A stretch of 64,000 bases of DNA from Roseovarius sp. (GTDB lineage Bacteria; Pseudomonadota; Alphaproteobacteria; Rhodobacterales; Rhodobacteraceae), in the NCBI GenBank assembly GCA_021775255.1, contig JAJFIA010000001.1, forward strand, positions 434,001 to 498,000, written 5' to 3'. Of the stretch, positions 24,802-34,457 are shown piece after piece (the first letter of the stretch is position 1; every line of letters begins with the position of its first letter). The notes below the pieces were generated by a model. The model had not been told where the DNA came from. It did not search any database and saw only the letters and a list, made by a program, of their open reading frames with translations. A program made the position numbers and the translations under genes.

Positions 24802-26321
24802 TTGCCATCTTCCTCCAGTAGCGCACGCAGCTCGGTCTTGAGAACCTTGCCATAATTGTTTTTCGGCAATTCGCTGAGGCATTTATAAATCTTTGGCCGC
24901 TTGAAGCGGGCGATCTGCTCAAGGCAATGGGCATCAAGCGCGGCCTGATCCAGCGCCTGCCCGCCGGCGGGCACGATAAAGGCGACAACAACCTCGCCCC
25001 ATTCCGCATCCTTGAGGCCGACAACCGACACTTCCGCAACCGAGCCATGGCTCAGCAGCGCCTCTTCCACTTCACGCGGATAAATATTGCTGCCGCCCGA
25101 GATGATCACATCCTTGGAACGATCCTGCAATGTGACATAGCCCTCAGCATCCATTCGGCCCACATCGCCGGTCATCAGCCAGCCATCCACAAGGGTTTTC
25201 GCCGTCGCCTCGGGGTTTTGCCAATAGCCCGGCATCACCGTTTCACCGCGCACCATGATCTCGCCCACTTCACCGGCAGGCAGGGCCGCGCCACCCGGCC
25301 CGCCGATGCGCAGCTCGACCATGGATTGCGCCCGGCCCACCGAATTGAGACGCGCGCACCAGTTGGGATGCGTGCGGCCGGCCACATCGGCGCGGCTCAG
25401 TGCCGTAATCCCCATCGGGCATTCGCCCTGGCCGTAAACCTGAATGAAAATGGCCCCGAAATGCGCAACCGCTTCAACAATATCAACCTGATACATCGGC
25501 CCGCCGGCATAGATCACGCTTTTGAGGCCCTCGCCCGTCGCGTCTGCGGCCCTGGCCGCCTGCGTCATGCGTTTGATCATGGTGGGGGCGGCAAACATCT
25601 GCACATCGCCAAAATGCCGCGCCAGATCGAAGATCTCCACAGGGTCAAACCCGCCTGACGCCGGAATGATATGGCGCGCACCCTTGAGCACATGCATCAG
25701 GGCGTAAAGCCCGGCACCGTGGCTCATGGGGGCGGCGTAAAGCGTGGCGTCATCGGGCGCGACCGCATCGACATCTGCCAGATAGCACATGGTCATCGCC
25801 GTCAGCATCCGGTGCGTCATCATCACCCCCTTGGGCCGCCCGGTGGTGCCCGAGGTATAAAACAGCCAGGCCAGATCATCGGGCGCACGCGATTCCGGCG
25901 TGCTCAGCGGGGGCAAATCCTGCATCTGCGCAAATGTTTCACCGCCGGTATCCACCACCGGCGCGGCACCATCTGCCTGCGTCAGCGCCTGGGTCAGATC
26001 GGGCGAGGTAAAACATATCAATGCGCCGGCATTTTCAATGATCCACGCCGCCTCGCGCCCGTGCAGCTTGGCGTTGATCGGCACCACGGCGGCCCCGGCA
26101 ATCCATGCACCATAAAGCGTAATCAGAAATTCAGGGGTATTTTTCATGAAAATCGCCACCCGGTCACCGGCGCCGATTCCGCGGGCCTTCAGCCCCGCCG
26201 CCACCTGCCCGGCACGGCGGTAAAACCCGGCATAATCCGCCACCTGCGTGCGGCCAAGAAATATAGCCGGACGCGTGGGCGATACCTGCGCATTGCGTTG
26301 CAGCCAAAGAGAAATATTCAT
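24798..26321 (-). CDS. AMP-forming acyl-CoA ligase
   Basis: The 507-residue adenylate-forming enzyme activates a carboxylic acid to its CoA thioester. The AMP-binding motif is LFYTSGTTGRPKGVMMTH near residue 165. YGQGECPMGITALS and GWLMTGDVGRMDAEGYVTLQ are the A4/A7-like motifs, and the catalytic Lys lies near the end in LPKNNYGKVLKTELR. AAAGGATT precedes ATG 26321. It is co-transcribed with the 3-hydroxybutyrate dehydrogenase and divergent from a PAS-LuxR regulator. Acetoacetate, 3-hydroxybutyrate or a short fatty acid are possible substrates; sequence alone does not decide. Confidence 0.9.
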   Translation of the reverse strand: MNISLWLQRNAQVSPTRPAIFLGRTQVADYAGFYRRAGQVAAGLKARGIGAGDRVAIFMKNTPEFLITLYGAWIAGAAVVPINAKLHGREAAWIIENAGALICFTSPDLTQALTQADGAAPVVDTGGETFAQMQDLPPLSTPESRAPDDLAWLFYTSGTTGRPKGVMMTHRMLTAMTMCYLADVDAVAPDDATLYAAPMSHGAGLYALMHVLKGARHIIPASGGFDPVEIFDLARHFGDVQMFAAPTMIKRMTQAARAADATGEGLKSVIYAGGPMYQVDIVEAVAHFGAIFIQVYGQGECPMGITALSRADVAGRTHPNWCARLNSVGRAQSMVELRIGGPGGAALPAGEVGEIMVRGETVMPGYWQNPEATAKTLVDGWLMTGDVGRMDAEGYVTLQDRSKDVIISGGSNIYPREVEEALLSHGSVAEVSVVGLKDAEWGEVVVAFIVPAGGQALDQAALDAHCLEQIARFKRPKIYKCLSELPKNNYGKVLKTELRALLEEDGK

Positions 26322-26437
26322 CTGCCAATCCTTTTTATCCGGGTAGCACACCTTAAAAAACACCAAATCCCGCGCGGATCAATTGCGTAGTAATACGCCC
26401 GCTTTCCCTGCCGGCTGCAAACGGGCATACTGCCAAT

Positions 26438-26980
26438 ATGACCATGCAGGATATTGCCTTTGATTTCGCCCCCATCGGGCTGGCGGTGCTGGAAAACCGG
26501 ATCATCCGGCTGTGCAACCGGCAATTTGCCGCCACCTTCCACGGCACCTGTGAGGATTTCGCCGATACCCCGCTGGCGCATTTCTATCCGTCGATTGAAG
26601 ATTTCCGGCGTATCGGGGCGCGCGGGCTGAAGATCATGCGCGAAACCGGGCGATACGCCGATGAGCGGATCATGAAACGCAGAGATGGCGGGCTTTTCTG
26701 GTGCCGGGTGCGCGGCCAGTCACTCACGCCTGATGATCCGTTTCGCCGCGGCATCTGGTCATTTGCCGATCTTTCCGATGAGCGCCCGCTGGTCAGCCTG
26801 ACAAGGCGCGAACGTGAGGTAGCGATTCTTACCTGCCGTGGCCTTACCAGCAAGGAAATAGGCCGCGAGCTGGAGCTTTCTTACCGCACTGTTGAAACCT
26901 ACCGCGCCCGCCTGCTGGAGAAATTTCAGGCCCGCAAACTGGCTGAACTGGTGGCAAAGCTCTCGGGCATGCCGCTTTAG
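26438..26980 (+). CDS. PAS-LuxR transcription regulator
   Basis: The 180-residue protein has an N-terminal PAS domain (about residues 5-110, with APIGLAVLENRIIRLCNRQF and RRDGGLFWCRVRGQSL) and a LuxR helix-turn-helix (about 115-175, LTRREREVAILTCRGLTSKE and RTVETYRARLLEKF). PAS domains of this size sense small molecules or redox state. The gene is divergent from the acyl-CoA ligase operon with 116 bases between starts, so it probably controls that operon. ATG 26438 or the second Met at 26444 may be the real start. Confidence 0.88.
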   Translation: MTMQDIAFDFAPIGLAVLENRIIRLCNRQFAATFHGTCEDFADTPLAHFYPSIEDFRRIGARGLKIMRETGRYADERIMKRRDGGLFWCRVRGQSLTPDDPFRRGIWSFADLSDERPLVSLTRREREVAILTCRGLTSKEIGRELELSYRTVETYRARLLEKFQARKLAELVAKLSGMPL

Positions 26981-27115
26981 CGGGTTTTGCCGGTCATGCC
27001 ATCCCGCGGCTTATGCAAATGCCCGCTTTTCTCGGCCTCACGCTTGGCCTATAAGCGATGCAAACAATCCCCCTGGCCCGGCTGAGGGGCCAATAACAAA
27101 CGATCAGGGAACCTT

Positions 27116-27610
27116 ATGCCTAAGAAAACTCACGAAGATGACGTGGCCTTTGTCAAAGCGCTGGCGGAATTGCTTAATGATAACGGGTTGACCCAGCTTC
27201 AGGTCAAACGTCAATACGGCTCGGATGACAGCCTCGATGTGCGCGTCAGCCGCAAACAGGAAGTGGTGCAAATGGCCACAATCTCCGCGCCGGTTGGTGC
27301 CGCCCCGCCCCCTGCCGCTGCCCAGGCGCAAGCCGCTGCGGCTGCCTCGTCTGTAGCCGATGATCCCGCAAACCTTCCCGGAGCCGTGACCTCGCCGATG
27401 GTAGGCGCGGTTTATTTGCAGGCCGAGCCGGGCGCGCCGGCATTTGTCAGTGTTGGCCATCAGGTCAGCGAAGGCGATACATTGCTGATCATCGAGGCAA
27501 TGAAAACCATGAATCATATCCCCGCACCACATGGCGGGACGGTAAAGCGCATTCTGGTCGAAGATGGGGCCGCCGTTGAATATGGCGCGCCCTTGATGAT
27601 CATCGAATAG
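27116..27610 (+). CDS. accB: Acetyl-CoA carboxylase biotin carboxyl carrier protein
   Basis: The 164-residue carrier has an N-terminal helical region, an Ala/Pro-rich linker at about 60-85, and the biotinyl domain at 90-164 with the biotinylation motif EAMKTMNHI. It carries CO2 from the carboxylase AccC to the carboxyltransferase for malonyl-CoA synthesis in fatty acid formation. It is followed 11 bases later by accC, the standard arrangement. Confidence 0.97.
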   Translation: MPKKTHEDDVAFVKALAELLNDNGLTQLQVKRQYGSDDSLDVRVSRKQEVVQMATISAPVGAAPPPAAAQAQAAAAASSVADDPANLPGAVTSPMVGAVYLQAEPGAPAFVSVGHQVSEGDTLLIIEAMKTMNHIPAPHGGTVKRILVEDGAAVEYGAPLMIIE

Positions 27611-27621
27611 GGCACAGGCGT

Positions 27622-28971
27622 ATGTTCGACAAAATCCTGATAGCCAACCGGGGCGAGATTGCCCTGCGTGTGATCCGCGCCGCGCGTGAAATGGGCATTG
27701 CCAGCGTTGCAGTACATTCCACCGCCGATACCGATGCCATGCATGTGCGCATGGCTGACGAATCGGTTTGCATCGGGCCGCCCCCGGGTGCTGAAAGCTA
27801 TCTGTCGATCCCTGCGATCATTGCCGCCTGCGAAGTGACCGGCGCGCAGGCCATCCATCCCGGTTATGGATTCTTGAGTGAAAACGCCAATTTCGTGCAG
27901 ATCGTCGAAGATCACGGCCTGAAATTCATCGGCCCGACTGCGGAACATATCCGCATCATGGGCGACAAGATCACCGCCAAGGATACCATGAAAAAACTGG
28001 GTGTGCCCTGCGTGCCCGGATCGGATGGCGGCGTACCCACTCTTGATGAGGCCCGAAAACTGGGCGATGAAATCGGTTATCCGGTGATCATCAAGGCCAC
28101 GGCGGGCGGCGGCGGGCGCGGCATGAAAGTGGCCGCGTCAGCGGATGAAATGGAAAGAGCCTTTCTCACCGCGCGCTCCGAAGGCAAATCGGTGTTTGGC
28201 AATGATGAGGTCTATATTGAGAAATACCTGACCACGCCGCGCCATATCGAAATTCAGGTGTTTGGCGATGGCAAGGGCGGGGCCGTGCATCTGGGCGAGC
28301 GTGATTGCTCGTTGCAGCGGCGTCACCAGAAAGTGTTTGAAGAGGCCCCCGGCCCCTGCATCACAGCCGAGGAACGCGCCCGCATTGGCAAAACCTGCGC
28401 CGATGCGATTGCCAATATAAATTATGCCGGGGCCGGCACGATCGAATTTCTTTACGAGGACGGTGAATTCTTTTTCATCGAAATGAACACCCGTTTGCAG
28501 GTCGAACATCCGGTGACCGAGGCGATTTACGGCGTTGATCTGGTGCATGAACAAATTCGCGTCGCTGAAGGCCTGCCGATGTCCTTCACCCAAGATGATC
28601 TGGTGATCAACGGCCACGCCATCGAGGCGCGGATCAACGCCGAGAAACTGCCCGAATTTGCCCCCCGCCCCGGCACCATCAGCCAATTTCACGCCCCCGG
28701 CGGGCTTGGGGTGCGGATGGATTCGGCGCTTTATGACGGCTATAAAATTCCGCCGCATTATGACAGCCTGATTGGCAAGCTGATCGTGCATGGCCGCGAT
28801 CGCGAAAGCGCGCTCAGCCGGCTTAACCGGGCATTGGGCGAGCTGATCATTGACGGCGTGGATACCACGATACCGCTGTTTCATGCGCTGTTGCAGGAAC
28901 CCGATATTTTAAGCGGCAATTACAGCATTCACTGGTTGGAAACCTGGCTGGAAAGCAATCCTTTAGAATAA
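27622..28971 (+). CDS. accC: Biotin carboxylase subunit of acetyl-CoA carboxylase
   Basis: The 449-residue ATP-grasp enzyme carboxylates biotin on AccB. It begins MFDKILIANRGEIALRVIRA. The glycine-rich ATP loop is KATAGGGGRGMKV near residue 160, and FIEMNTRLQVEHPVTEAIYG holds the metal and catalytic residues. The length is standard. It is co-transcribed with accB and followed by aat. Confidence 0.98.
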   Translation: MFDKILIANRGEIALRVIRAAREMGIASVAVHSTADTDAMHVRMADESVCIGPPPGAESYLSIPAIIAACEVTGAQAIHPGYGFLSENANFVQIVEDHGLKFIGPTAEHIRIMGDKITAKDTMKKLGVPCVPGSDGGVPTLDEARKLGDEIGYPVIIKATAGGGGRGMKVAASADEMERAFLTARSEGKSVFGNDEVYIEKYLTTPRHIEIQVFGDGKGGAVHLGERDCSLQRRHQKVFEEAPGPCITAEERARIGKTCADAIANINYAGAGTIEFLYEDGEFFFIEMNTRLQVEHPVTEAIYGVDLVHEQIRVAEGLPMSFTQDDLVINGHAIEARINAEKLPEFAPRPGTISQFHAPGGLGVRMDSALYDGYKIPPHYDSLIGKLIVHGRDRESALSRLNRALGELIIDGVDTTIPLFHALLQEPDILSGNYSIHWLETWLESNPLE

Positions 28972-28993
28972 TTTTCATCAAACTAACGGGGCC

Positions 28994-29644
28994 ATGACCA
29001 AACCCAATCTGAAACTAACCCCGGAGTTGCTTTTGCGTGCCTATGCGGCGGGGGTTTTCCCCATGGCCGAGGGCCGCGATGATCCCGATATTTACTGGGT
29101 TGATCCGCGCTACCGGGGCATTCTGCCGCTGGACGGGTTTCACATCTCGCGCTCATTGGCGCGGCGGATGCGCAAAGGCGCGTACACGGTCAGGCTGAAT
29201 GGCGATTTCGCGGCTGTGGTCACGGCCTGCGCCAACCGTGATGAAACCTGGATCAACGGGGAAATATTCAGCCTTTACAATGAATTGCACCAAATGGGAT
29301 CGGCGCATTCTTTTGAGATCTGGCAAGACGGACAGCTCACCGGCGGCGTTTACGGCGTCACCCTCGGGGCCGCCTTCTTTGGTGAAAGCATGTTCTCAAC
29401 CCGCACCGATGCCTCGAAACTGGCGCTGGCGCATCTGGTGGACCACCTCAGGCTGTGTGAATTTCAACTGTTTGATACCCAGTTCATCACCCCGCATCTG
29501 GCAAGCCTTGGCGCGCAGGGGCTGGGCCGGGCCACCTATCACCGGATGCTGGAAGACGCCTTGCAGGACGAGGCGGATATCACCTCCCGGCCGGTCTGCA
29601 ATAATCCCTATTCGGTTTTACAGCGCAACACCCAGACATCATAA
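28994..29644 (+). CDS. aat: Leucyl/phenylalanyl-tRNA--protein transferase
   Basis: The 216-residue enzyme adds Leu or Phe to proteins with N-terminal Arg or Lys, marking them for ClpS/ClpAP degradation (N-end rule). Family signatures are LLLRAYAAGVFPMAEGRDD, RGILPLDGFHISRSLARRM and LGAAFFGESMFSTRTDASKL. Its 3' end overlaps the convergent DUF2155 gene by 37 bases. The placement after accBC and facing the clpX side is the usual alphaproteobacterial order. Confidence 0.96.
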   Translation: MTKPNLKLTPELLLRAYAAGVFPMAEGRDDPDIYWVDPRYRGILPLDGFHISRSLARRMRKGAYTVRLNGDFAAVVTACANRDETWINGEIFSLYNELHQMGSAHSFEIWQDGQLTGGVYGVTLGAAFFGESMFSTRTDASKLALAHLVDHLRLCEFQLFDTQFITPHLASLGAQGLGRATYHRMLEDALQDEADITSRPVCNNPYSVLQRNTQTS

Positions 29645-30069
29645 CGCGGATGTTCAAGCGCATTCAGCGCCGGGGACGAGGCCAGCATCCAACCCGAGAA
29701 AAGCACATTCGAGGTGGCAATATCGCGGATCGTCAGAAGCGCATAGGCATCCACCGCACTGTCATCCGCCGGATAGCGGCATTCAATCAGCTCAACACTC
29801 AACCGGCCAATTTCCGCAACCATGCCATTGGGCAATGTCATATCCGTGATCTGCCCGTCCACCTTGTCCAGACCGCGCAAAACCGCCCCGGTGCCAAGCG
29901 CCACCACATCCGGAATCGCCTGTTCGACGATCTCGCCACCGTTGTTGTCCAGTGTTTCGTCCGATGTCACGCCAAGCGCTTCTTCCAGCGCGCCTTGCAG
30001 AATATCATCCTGCGCCGTACCTGCGGATGCCAGCATCATCAGTGTGACCACCAGTGCCAGCCTGATCAT
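29608..30069 (-). CDS. DUF2155 exported protein
   Basis: The 153-residue protein has a signal peptide (about residues 1-19, ending ASA or GTA) and a DUF2155 domain, recognisable by VVALGTGAVLRGLDKVDGQI, VELIECRYPADD and the end PRYDVWVLRC. The function is unknown; it is often encoded beside mlaD-like and NDUFA12 genes in Rhodobacterales, as here. It begins within the stop of the MlaD-like gene (four-base overlap). The 3' end overlaps aat on the other strand. Confidence 0.88.
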   Translation of the reverse strand: MIRLALVVTLMMLASAGTAQDDILQGALEEALGVTSDETLDNNGGEIVEQAIPDVVALGTGAVLRGLDKVDGQITDMTLPNGMVAEIGRLSVELIECRYPADDSAVDAYALLTIRDIATSNVLFSGWMLASSPALNALEHPRYDVWVLRCKTE

Positions 30070-30533
30070 TGCGGAGTATCCCCGGCCTCGCCGCCACTGC
30101 CTGCTGCAAATTTCATCAATAGCGACACCAGACTGACCGACCCTTGGGTGAATTCGATCTCATCCCCGGGCGACAGCGTGATCGGCGAGCCACCGGGCAG
30201 AAGTTCAACATAATTGCCGCCCAAAAGCCCCTCCGATGAAATGGCAACGGCGCTGTCATCGGGCAGCTCGATACCATTCAGCACGGTAAAACGTGTATTG
30301 GCCCGGAATGTCGCTTTATCCAGATCAAATTGCGTTACCCGGCCAACCTTGACGCCGGCAAGGCGCACATCCGTGCCCACATCAATGCCATCTGCCGAGC
30401 GGAAACTTGCACTCATTTCATAGCCCGATTGCCCGGTCGATACGCCGGTCACCTTGCCGGCATAGGCCAGAAATCCGGCGGCAATCGCCAAAACAACGCC
30501 GCCTACGATCACTTCTGTTATGTTTTCCGACAT
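30066..30533 (-). CDS. MlaD-like outer-membrane lipid asymmetry protein (MCE domain)
   Basis: The 155-residue protein has one N-terminal membrane anchor (EVIVGGVVLAIAAGFLAYAG) and one MCE domain with VGTDVRLAGVKVGRVTQFDL and the SSEGLLGGNYVELLPGG loop. MlaD rings shuttle phospholipids between the inner and outer membrane. The usual partners mlaE, mlaF, mlaC are not next to it, so this copy works with genes elsewhere. ATG 30533 (MSENITE) is chosen for the conserved anchor; the frame is open nine codons further. It overlaps DUF2155 and follows NDUFA12 by four bases. Confidence 0.9.
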   Translation of the reverse strand: MSENITEVIVGGVVLAIAAGFLAYAGKVTGVSTGQSGYEMSASFRSADGIDVGTDVRLAGVKVGRVTQFDLDKATFRANTRFTVLNGIELPDDSAVAISSEGLLGGNYVELLPGGSPITLSPGDEIEFTQGSVSLVSLLMKFAAGSGGEAGDTPQ

Positions 30534-30537
30534 CTGC

Positions 30538-30921
30538 TTATTCCGGGCTCCAGGCCTCATAATCGCGCCGCTCGGCCGGGTTCATCCGCCTGATCGACCC
30601 CACCGGCGCATAGGCCTGTGCCGTGCCGGTTTTATTATCCTCATGGGGTTTTTCCCAAGCCTTATGTGCCAAAGGCTGATCCGTCGGCGGCGCATCATAG
30701 GTGTGATGCAGCCAGCCATGCCAATCGGCATTGACCTTGCTGGCCTCGCATTCACCATTGTAAATCACCCAGCGGCGCTTGCCATCCCTGGTGCGGTAAA
30801 ACACGTTGCCCTGCGGATCCTCGCCCACCTTGACACCCTTGCGCCATGTGTAAAACTGGGTGTTCAGGGTCTGCCTGTCCCACCAGATGACGCTCCGCAA
30901 AACTGTGTTCAGAATGCCCAT
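30538..30921 (-). CDS. NDUFA12-family complex I accessory protein
   Basis: The 127-residue protein matches the B17.2/NDUFA12 family: [20 protein letters not shown], then [13 protein letters not shown]. It is an accessory subunit of NADH:ubiquinone oxidoreductase found in mitochondria and alphaproteobacteria. ATG 30921 after GAGGAATTC gives the conserved [10 protein letters not shown] start; the longer reading has no support. Its presence is a good marker of alphaproteobacterial origin. Confidence 0.93.
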   Translation of the reverse strand: MGILNTVLRSVIWWDRQTLNTQFYTWRKGVKVGEDPQGNVFYRTRDGKRRWVIYNGECEASKVNADWHGWLHHTYDAPPTDQPLAHKAWEKPHEDNKTGTAQAYAPVGSIRRMNPAERRDYEAWSPE

Positions 30922-30993
30922 GAATTCCTCCGTCGGTCTCTGCCTATGATATGGCCCATATGCCGGCAAAGGTCCAGCACCGGTCGCGCGGTA

Positions 30994-32256
30994 TCACGCC
31001 GATGCTTCTTCTTTCTCGGCATCCGAGTAAATCATCAACGGCGCGGCCTCTGAATTCACCGCCTCTTCATTGACAACCACTTCATCGATGTTTTCCATGC
31101 CGGGCAGCTCGAACATCGTATCAAGCAGAATATCTTCCAGAATTGACCGCAGCCCCCGCGCGCCGGTTTTGCGTTTGATCGCCCGTTTGGCGATGGCGCT
31201 CAGCGCATCCTCGGTAAAGCTCAGCTTGGCATCTTCCAGCTCGAACAGCCGCTGATATTGCTTCACAAGGGCGTTTTTCGGCTGGGTCAGGATGGTTACA
31301 AGCGCATCCTCATCCAGATCTTCAAGCGTGGCAATCACCGGCAGGCGGCCAACAAATTCCGGGATCAGCCCGAATTTCAGCAGATCCTCCGGTTCAAGAT
31401 CGGTAAATATCTCGCCCACGCCGCGGTCATCATCGTCGCGCACATCGGCGCCAAAGCCCATGGCGCTGCCCTTGCCGCGCTGCGCGATAATCCGTTCCAG
31501 CCCGGAAAACGCCCCGCCGCAGATGAACAGGATATTGGTGGTATCGACCTGCAAAAACTCCTGCTGCGGATGCTTGCGCCCACCTTGCGGCGGCACAGCG
31601 GCCACGGTGCCCTCCATCAGTTTCAGCAGTGCCTGCTGCACGCCCTCGCCGCTCACATCGCGGGTGATCGAGGGGTTTTCCGATTTGCGGGTGATCTTGT
31701 CGACCTCGTCAATATAGACAATGCCGCGCTGGGCGCGTTCCACATTATATTCACTGGCCTGCAACAGTTTGAGAATGATGTTTTCCACATCCTCGCCCAC
31801 ATACCCGGCCTCGGTCAGCGTGGTGGCATCAGCCATGGTAAAGGGCACATCCAATATCCGCGCCAGGGTCTGCGCCAGCAGGGTTTTGCCACAGCCGGTT
31901 GGCCCGATCAGCAGGATATTGGATTTTTGCAGTTCGATCTCACCGGCCTTGCCGGAATGATCAAGCCGTTTGTAGTGGTTATGCACCGCCACCGACAGCA
32001 CCTTCTTGGCTATCGCCTGCCCGATCACATAATCATCCAGAACCTGGCAAATCTCACGCGGTGTCGGAACGCCATCGCTGGATTTCAGGCCTGCGGATTT
32101 GGTTTCCTCGCGGATAATATCCATGCACAATTCAACGCATTCATCACAGATGAACACGGTTGGCCCCGCAATAAGCTTGCGAACCTCATGCTGACTTTTG
32201 CCGCAAAAGCTGCAATAAAGGGTGTTTTTGCTGTCACCGCCTGAAGAATTCGACAT
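30994..32256 (-). CDS. clpX: ATP-dependent Clp protease ATP-binding subunit ClpX
   Basis: The 420-residue AAA+ unfoldase feeds proteins to ClpP. The N-terminal zinc finger is [17 protein letters not shown], with the second Cys pair in CDECVELC. Walker A is [12 protein letters not shown], and Walker B is [10 protein letters not shown]. The length is standard. It lies 123 bases downstream of clpP on the same strand. Confidence 0.98.
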   Translation of the reverse strand: MSNSSGGDSKNTLYCSFCGKSQHEVRKLIAGPTVFICDECVELCMDIIREETKSAGLKSSDGVPTPREICQVLDDYVIGQAIAKKVLSVAVHNHYKRLDHSGKAGEIELQKSNILLIGPTGCGKTLLAQTLARILDVPFTMADATTLTEAGYVGEDVENIILKLLQASEYNVERAQRGIVYIDEVDKITRKSENPSITRDVSGEGVQQALLKLMEGTVAAVPPQGGRKHPQQEFLQVDTTNILFICGGAFSGLERIIAQRGKGSAMGFGADVRDDDDRGVGEIFTDLEPEDLLKFGLIPEFVGRLPVIATLEDLDEDALVTILTQPKNALVKQYQRLFELEDAKLSFTEDALSAIAKRAIKRKTGARGLRSILEDILLDTMFELPGMENIDEVVVNEEAVNSEAAPLMIYSDAEKEEASA

Positions 32257-32379
32257 TACTGTTCCTTTTCAGAGCCCGCATATTCAACCATGGCCAACGA
32301 TTCCGGCCATTTTATGACACCACCGAGGCCAGCTTAAAACAGCCGCCAGCCCGCCACAATCTCAAAATGATGTCCCGGC

Positions 32380-33012
32380 TTATTCGCCGTCATCATCGGA
32401 TTTGGGGCGATTTTCGACAATCTCATCAATCAGCCCCCAATCTTTTGCTTCCTGGGCTGTCATGAAATTATCGCGCTCCAGCGCATCTTCCACCTTTTTC
32501 AGCGTCTGACCGGTATGTTTGACATATATTTCATTCAGGCGCTTTTTGAGTTTCAGGGTCTCTTCCGCGTGGATCATGATATCCGTGGCCTGCCCCTGAT
32601 AGCCGCCCGAGGGCTGATGCACCATGATCCGGCTGTTGGGCAGGGAATAGCGCATGCCCTTCTCGCCCGCTGTCAGCAGCAAGGATCCCATGCTTGCCGC
32701 CTGCCCGATTACCAGAGTGCTGACCTTGGGCCTGATATATTGCATCGTGTCATAGATCGACAATCCGCTGGTCACAACCCCACCGGGGCTGTTGATATAC
32801 ATGCTGATCTCTTTGCTGGGATTCTCGGCCTCAAGATGCAGAAGCTGCGCCACGATCAGGCTCGACATGCCGTCATGCACCGGGCCACTGAGGAAAATGA
32901 TGCGTTCCTTAAGCAGACGGCTGAAGATGTCATAGGCCCGCTCGCCCCGGCTGGTCTGCTCCACAACCATGGGCACGAGGGTGTTCATGTAAGTCTCAAT
33001 CGGATCTGTCAT
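32380..33012 (-). CDS. clpP: ATP-dependent Clp protease proteolytic subunit ClpP
   Basis: The 210-residue serine protease subunit has the nucleophile in [14 protein letters not shown] near residue 105 and the His in [14 protein letters not shown] near residue 130. It assembles into the double heptamer that degrades ClpX substrates. The gene precedes clpX. The 275-base upstream gap (33013-33287) contains a ccgccggt/accggcgg inverted repeat at 33125-33153 but no heat-shock promoter I could identify. Confidence 0.98.
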   Translation of the reverse strand: MTDPIETYMNTLVPMVVEQTSRGERAYDIFSRLLKERIIFLSGPVHDGMSSLIVAQLLHLEAENPSKEISMYINSPGGVVTSGLSIYDTMQYIRPKVSTLVIGQAASMGSLLLTAGEKGMRYSLPNSRIMVHQPSGGYQGQATDIMIHAEETLKLKKRLNEIYVKHTGQTLKKVEDALERDNFMTAQEAKDWGLIDEIVENRPKSDDDGE

Positions 33013-33287
33013 TTTTACCTGCCTGCTGGTGTTTGCATGATCTCATAGCAATCATGTCCTAAGGGAGTCTTAGTATTGCGCCCAACCGGCTGCAAGGGGC
33101 GCAAAAATATTTTACGGCGATGCCCCGCCGGTCAATCCGGCGAAAACCGGCGGTAACCATGCATTTCCACATATTATTCCAATGCAGGTAAGCTACCTTG
33201 CAAACCTTCAACAAAACCTCATGGTTTGTCAAAAATCCCTGTTTCCAGGGCTATATTGCATTATTCAAAAGTTTCTTTTTTGAATAT

Positions 33288-34274
33288 TTACCTTGCTTTA
33301 CCAAAGCGGCCTTCCAGCCGCAGAACGCCGGTCATCTCGGCCAATATGGCCAAAGCAATCTCCGCCGGGCCAGACGCCCCAAGGTCAAGCCCTATGGGCC
33401 CGTGAATGCGCCTGATCTGATCGCCGGTGAATCCCATGCCCCGTAACCGCTCTACCCTGGCCGCATGGGTACGTTTCGATCCCAGCGCGCCAATATAGAA
33501 GACGTCCGAATTCAATGCCTGTGCCAGCGCCGGGTCATCAAGCTTGGGGTCATGGCTCAGCAACACCAGCGCCGTGCGGGCATCCATGCCCGCGGCGCGC
33601 AGGGCCTCATCCGGCCAGTCCTGTAGAATTTCCGCATCCGGGAAGCGCGCTTCAGAGGCAAAACTCTCCCGTGGGTCAATCACCTGCAGGTCATAGCCCG
33701 CAATCCGCGCCATCGGCACCAGCGCCTGCGCGATATGAACCGCCCCCACAATGATCAGCCGCAAGGGCGGGTTGTGAATGGCGATGAAGGTTTTGCCATC
33801 ATCCTCAAAGCCCGAACGGTCCATCCTGAACCGGTCCTCAAAGCCATCATAAGCCAGCCGCTTTTCCACCCCCTCACCGGTAATATAAGCCACCGGCCTG
33901 CGCTCTTTTCTCGCCGCCACCAGCGCCTCCAGAAGTGCCAGCGGCATCACCGCGCCCACCGGCTCGACCAATACCCGGATGGTGCCGCCACAGGCCAGGC
34001 CAACGGCAAAGGCATCGCCGTCACTGACACCGTATTCCAGCATCACGGGCGTGGCGTTTTCCATCGCATCGAGCGCCTCGGCCACGACGGCACCCTCAAC
34101 ACAGCCGCCCGAGACTGATCCGGCAATCTCACCGGTGCCACTGATCGCCAGTTGGCTGCCCGTGCGCCGCGGGGCCGAGCCCCAGGTCTGCACCACCGTC
34201 GCCAGTGCCGCCCCCCGGCCTTCCTGATACCAGCGCAGGGCGGTCTCCGGGATTGTGTCAAATCTCTCACGCAC
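33288..34274 (-). CDS. XdhC/CoxI-family molybdenum cofactor maturation protein
   Basis: The protein of about 328 residues has both XdhC halves: an N-terminal segment with TVVQTWGSAPRRTGSQLAIS and GSVSGGCVEGAV, and a C-terminal Rossmann-like half with IIVGAVHIAQALVPMARIAG and YIGALGSKRTHAARVERL. Such proteins sulfurate and insert the molybdenum cofactor into enzymes such as xanthine dehydrogenase or CoxL-like subunits. GTG 34274 is proposed as start because AGAAGGAT lies about ten bases upstream and further extension would run into a palindromic repeat. The nearest molybdenum enzyme is the form II cox-like set at 16218-19948, not adjacent. Confidence 0.88.
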   Translation of the reverse strand: MRERFDTIPETALRWYQEGRGAALATVVQTWGSAPRRTGSQLAISGTGEIAGSVSGGCVEGAVVAEALDAMENATPVMLEYGVSDGDAFAVGLACGGTIRVLVEPVGAVMPLALLEALVAARKERRPVAYITGEGVEKRLAYDGFEDRFRMDRSGFEDDGKTFIAIHNPPLRLIIVGAVHIAQALVPMARIAGYDLQVIDPRESFASEARFPDAEILQDWPDEALRAAGMDARTALVLLSHDPKLDDPALAQALNSDVFYIGALGSKRTHAARVERLRGMGFTGDQIRRIHGPIGLDLGASGPAEIALAILAEMTGVLRLEGRFGKAR

Positions 34275-34314
34275 GGGCGGGTCTATCCTTCTGATAATAC
34301 ATCTGTTGCAGGTC

Positions 34315-34375
34315 GTAAGGCGGGCTTCAGCCCGCCACCCGTTCAAGGGCGAGGGCGGGCTGAAGCCCGCCCTAC
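34315..34375. repeat. GTAGGGCGGG-type palindrome pair upstream of XdhC gene
   Basis: Two arms, GGCGGGCTTCAGCCCGCC at 34319-34336 and GGCGGGCTGAAGCCCGCC at 34354-34371, are inverted copies separated by 17 bases. Each arm is also itself palindromic. The outer ends (GTAA, CTAC) are nearly complementary. The same family occurs at 44664-44729. Confidence 0.85.
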
Positions 34376-34457
34376 GGGCAAAATCAGCTGAAGCGAACCA
34401 CGAAAAAGGGCCGTCCGCAAGACGAACAGCCCCTCAATTCACGAAATCAGCGGGAAA

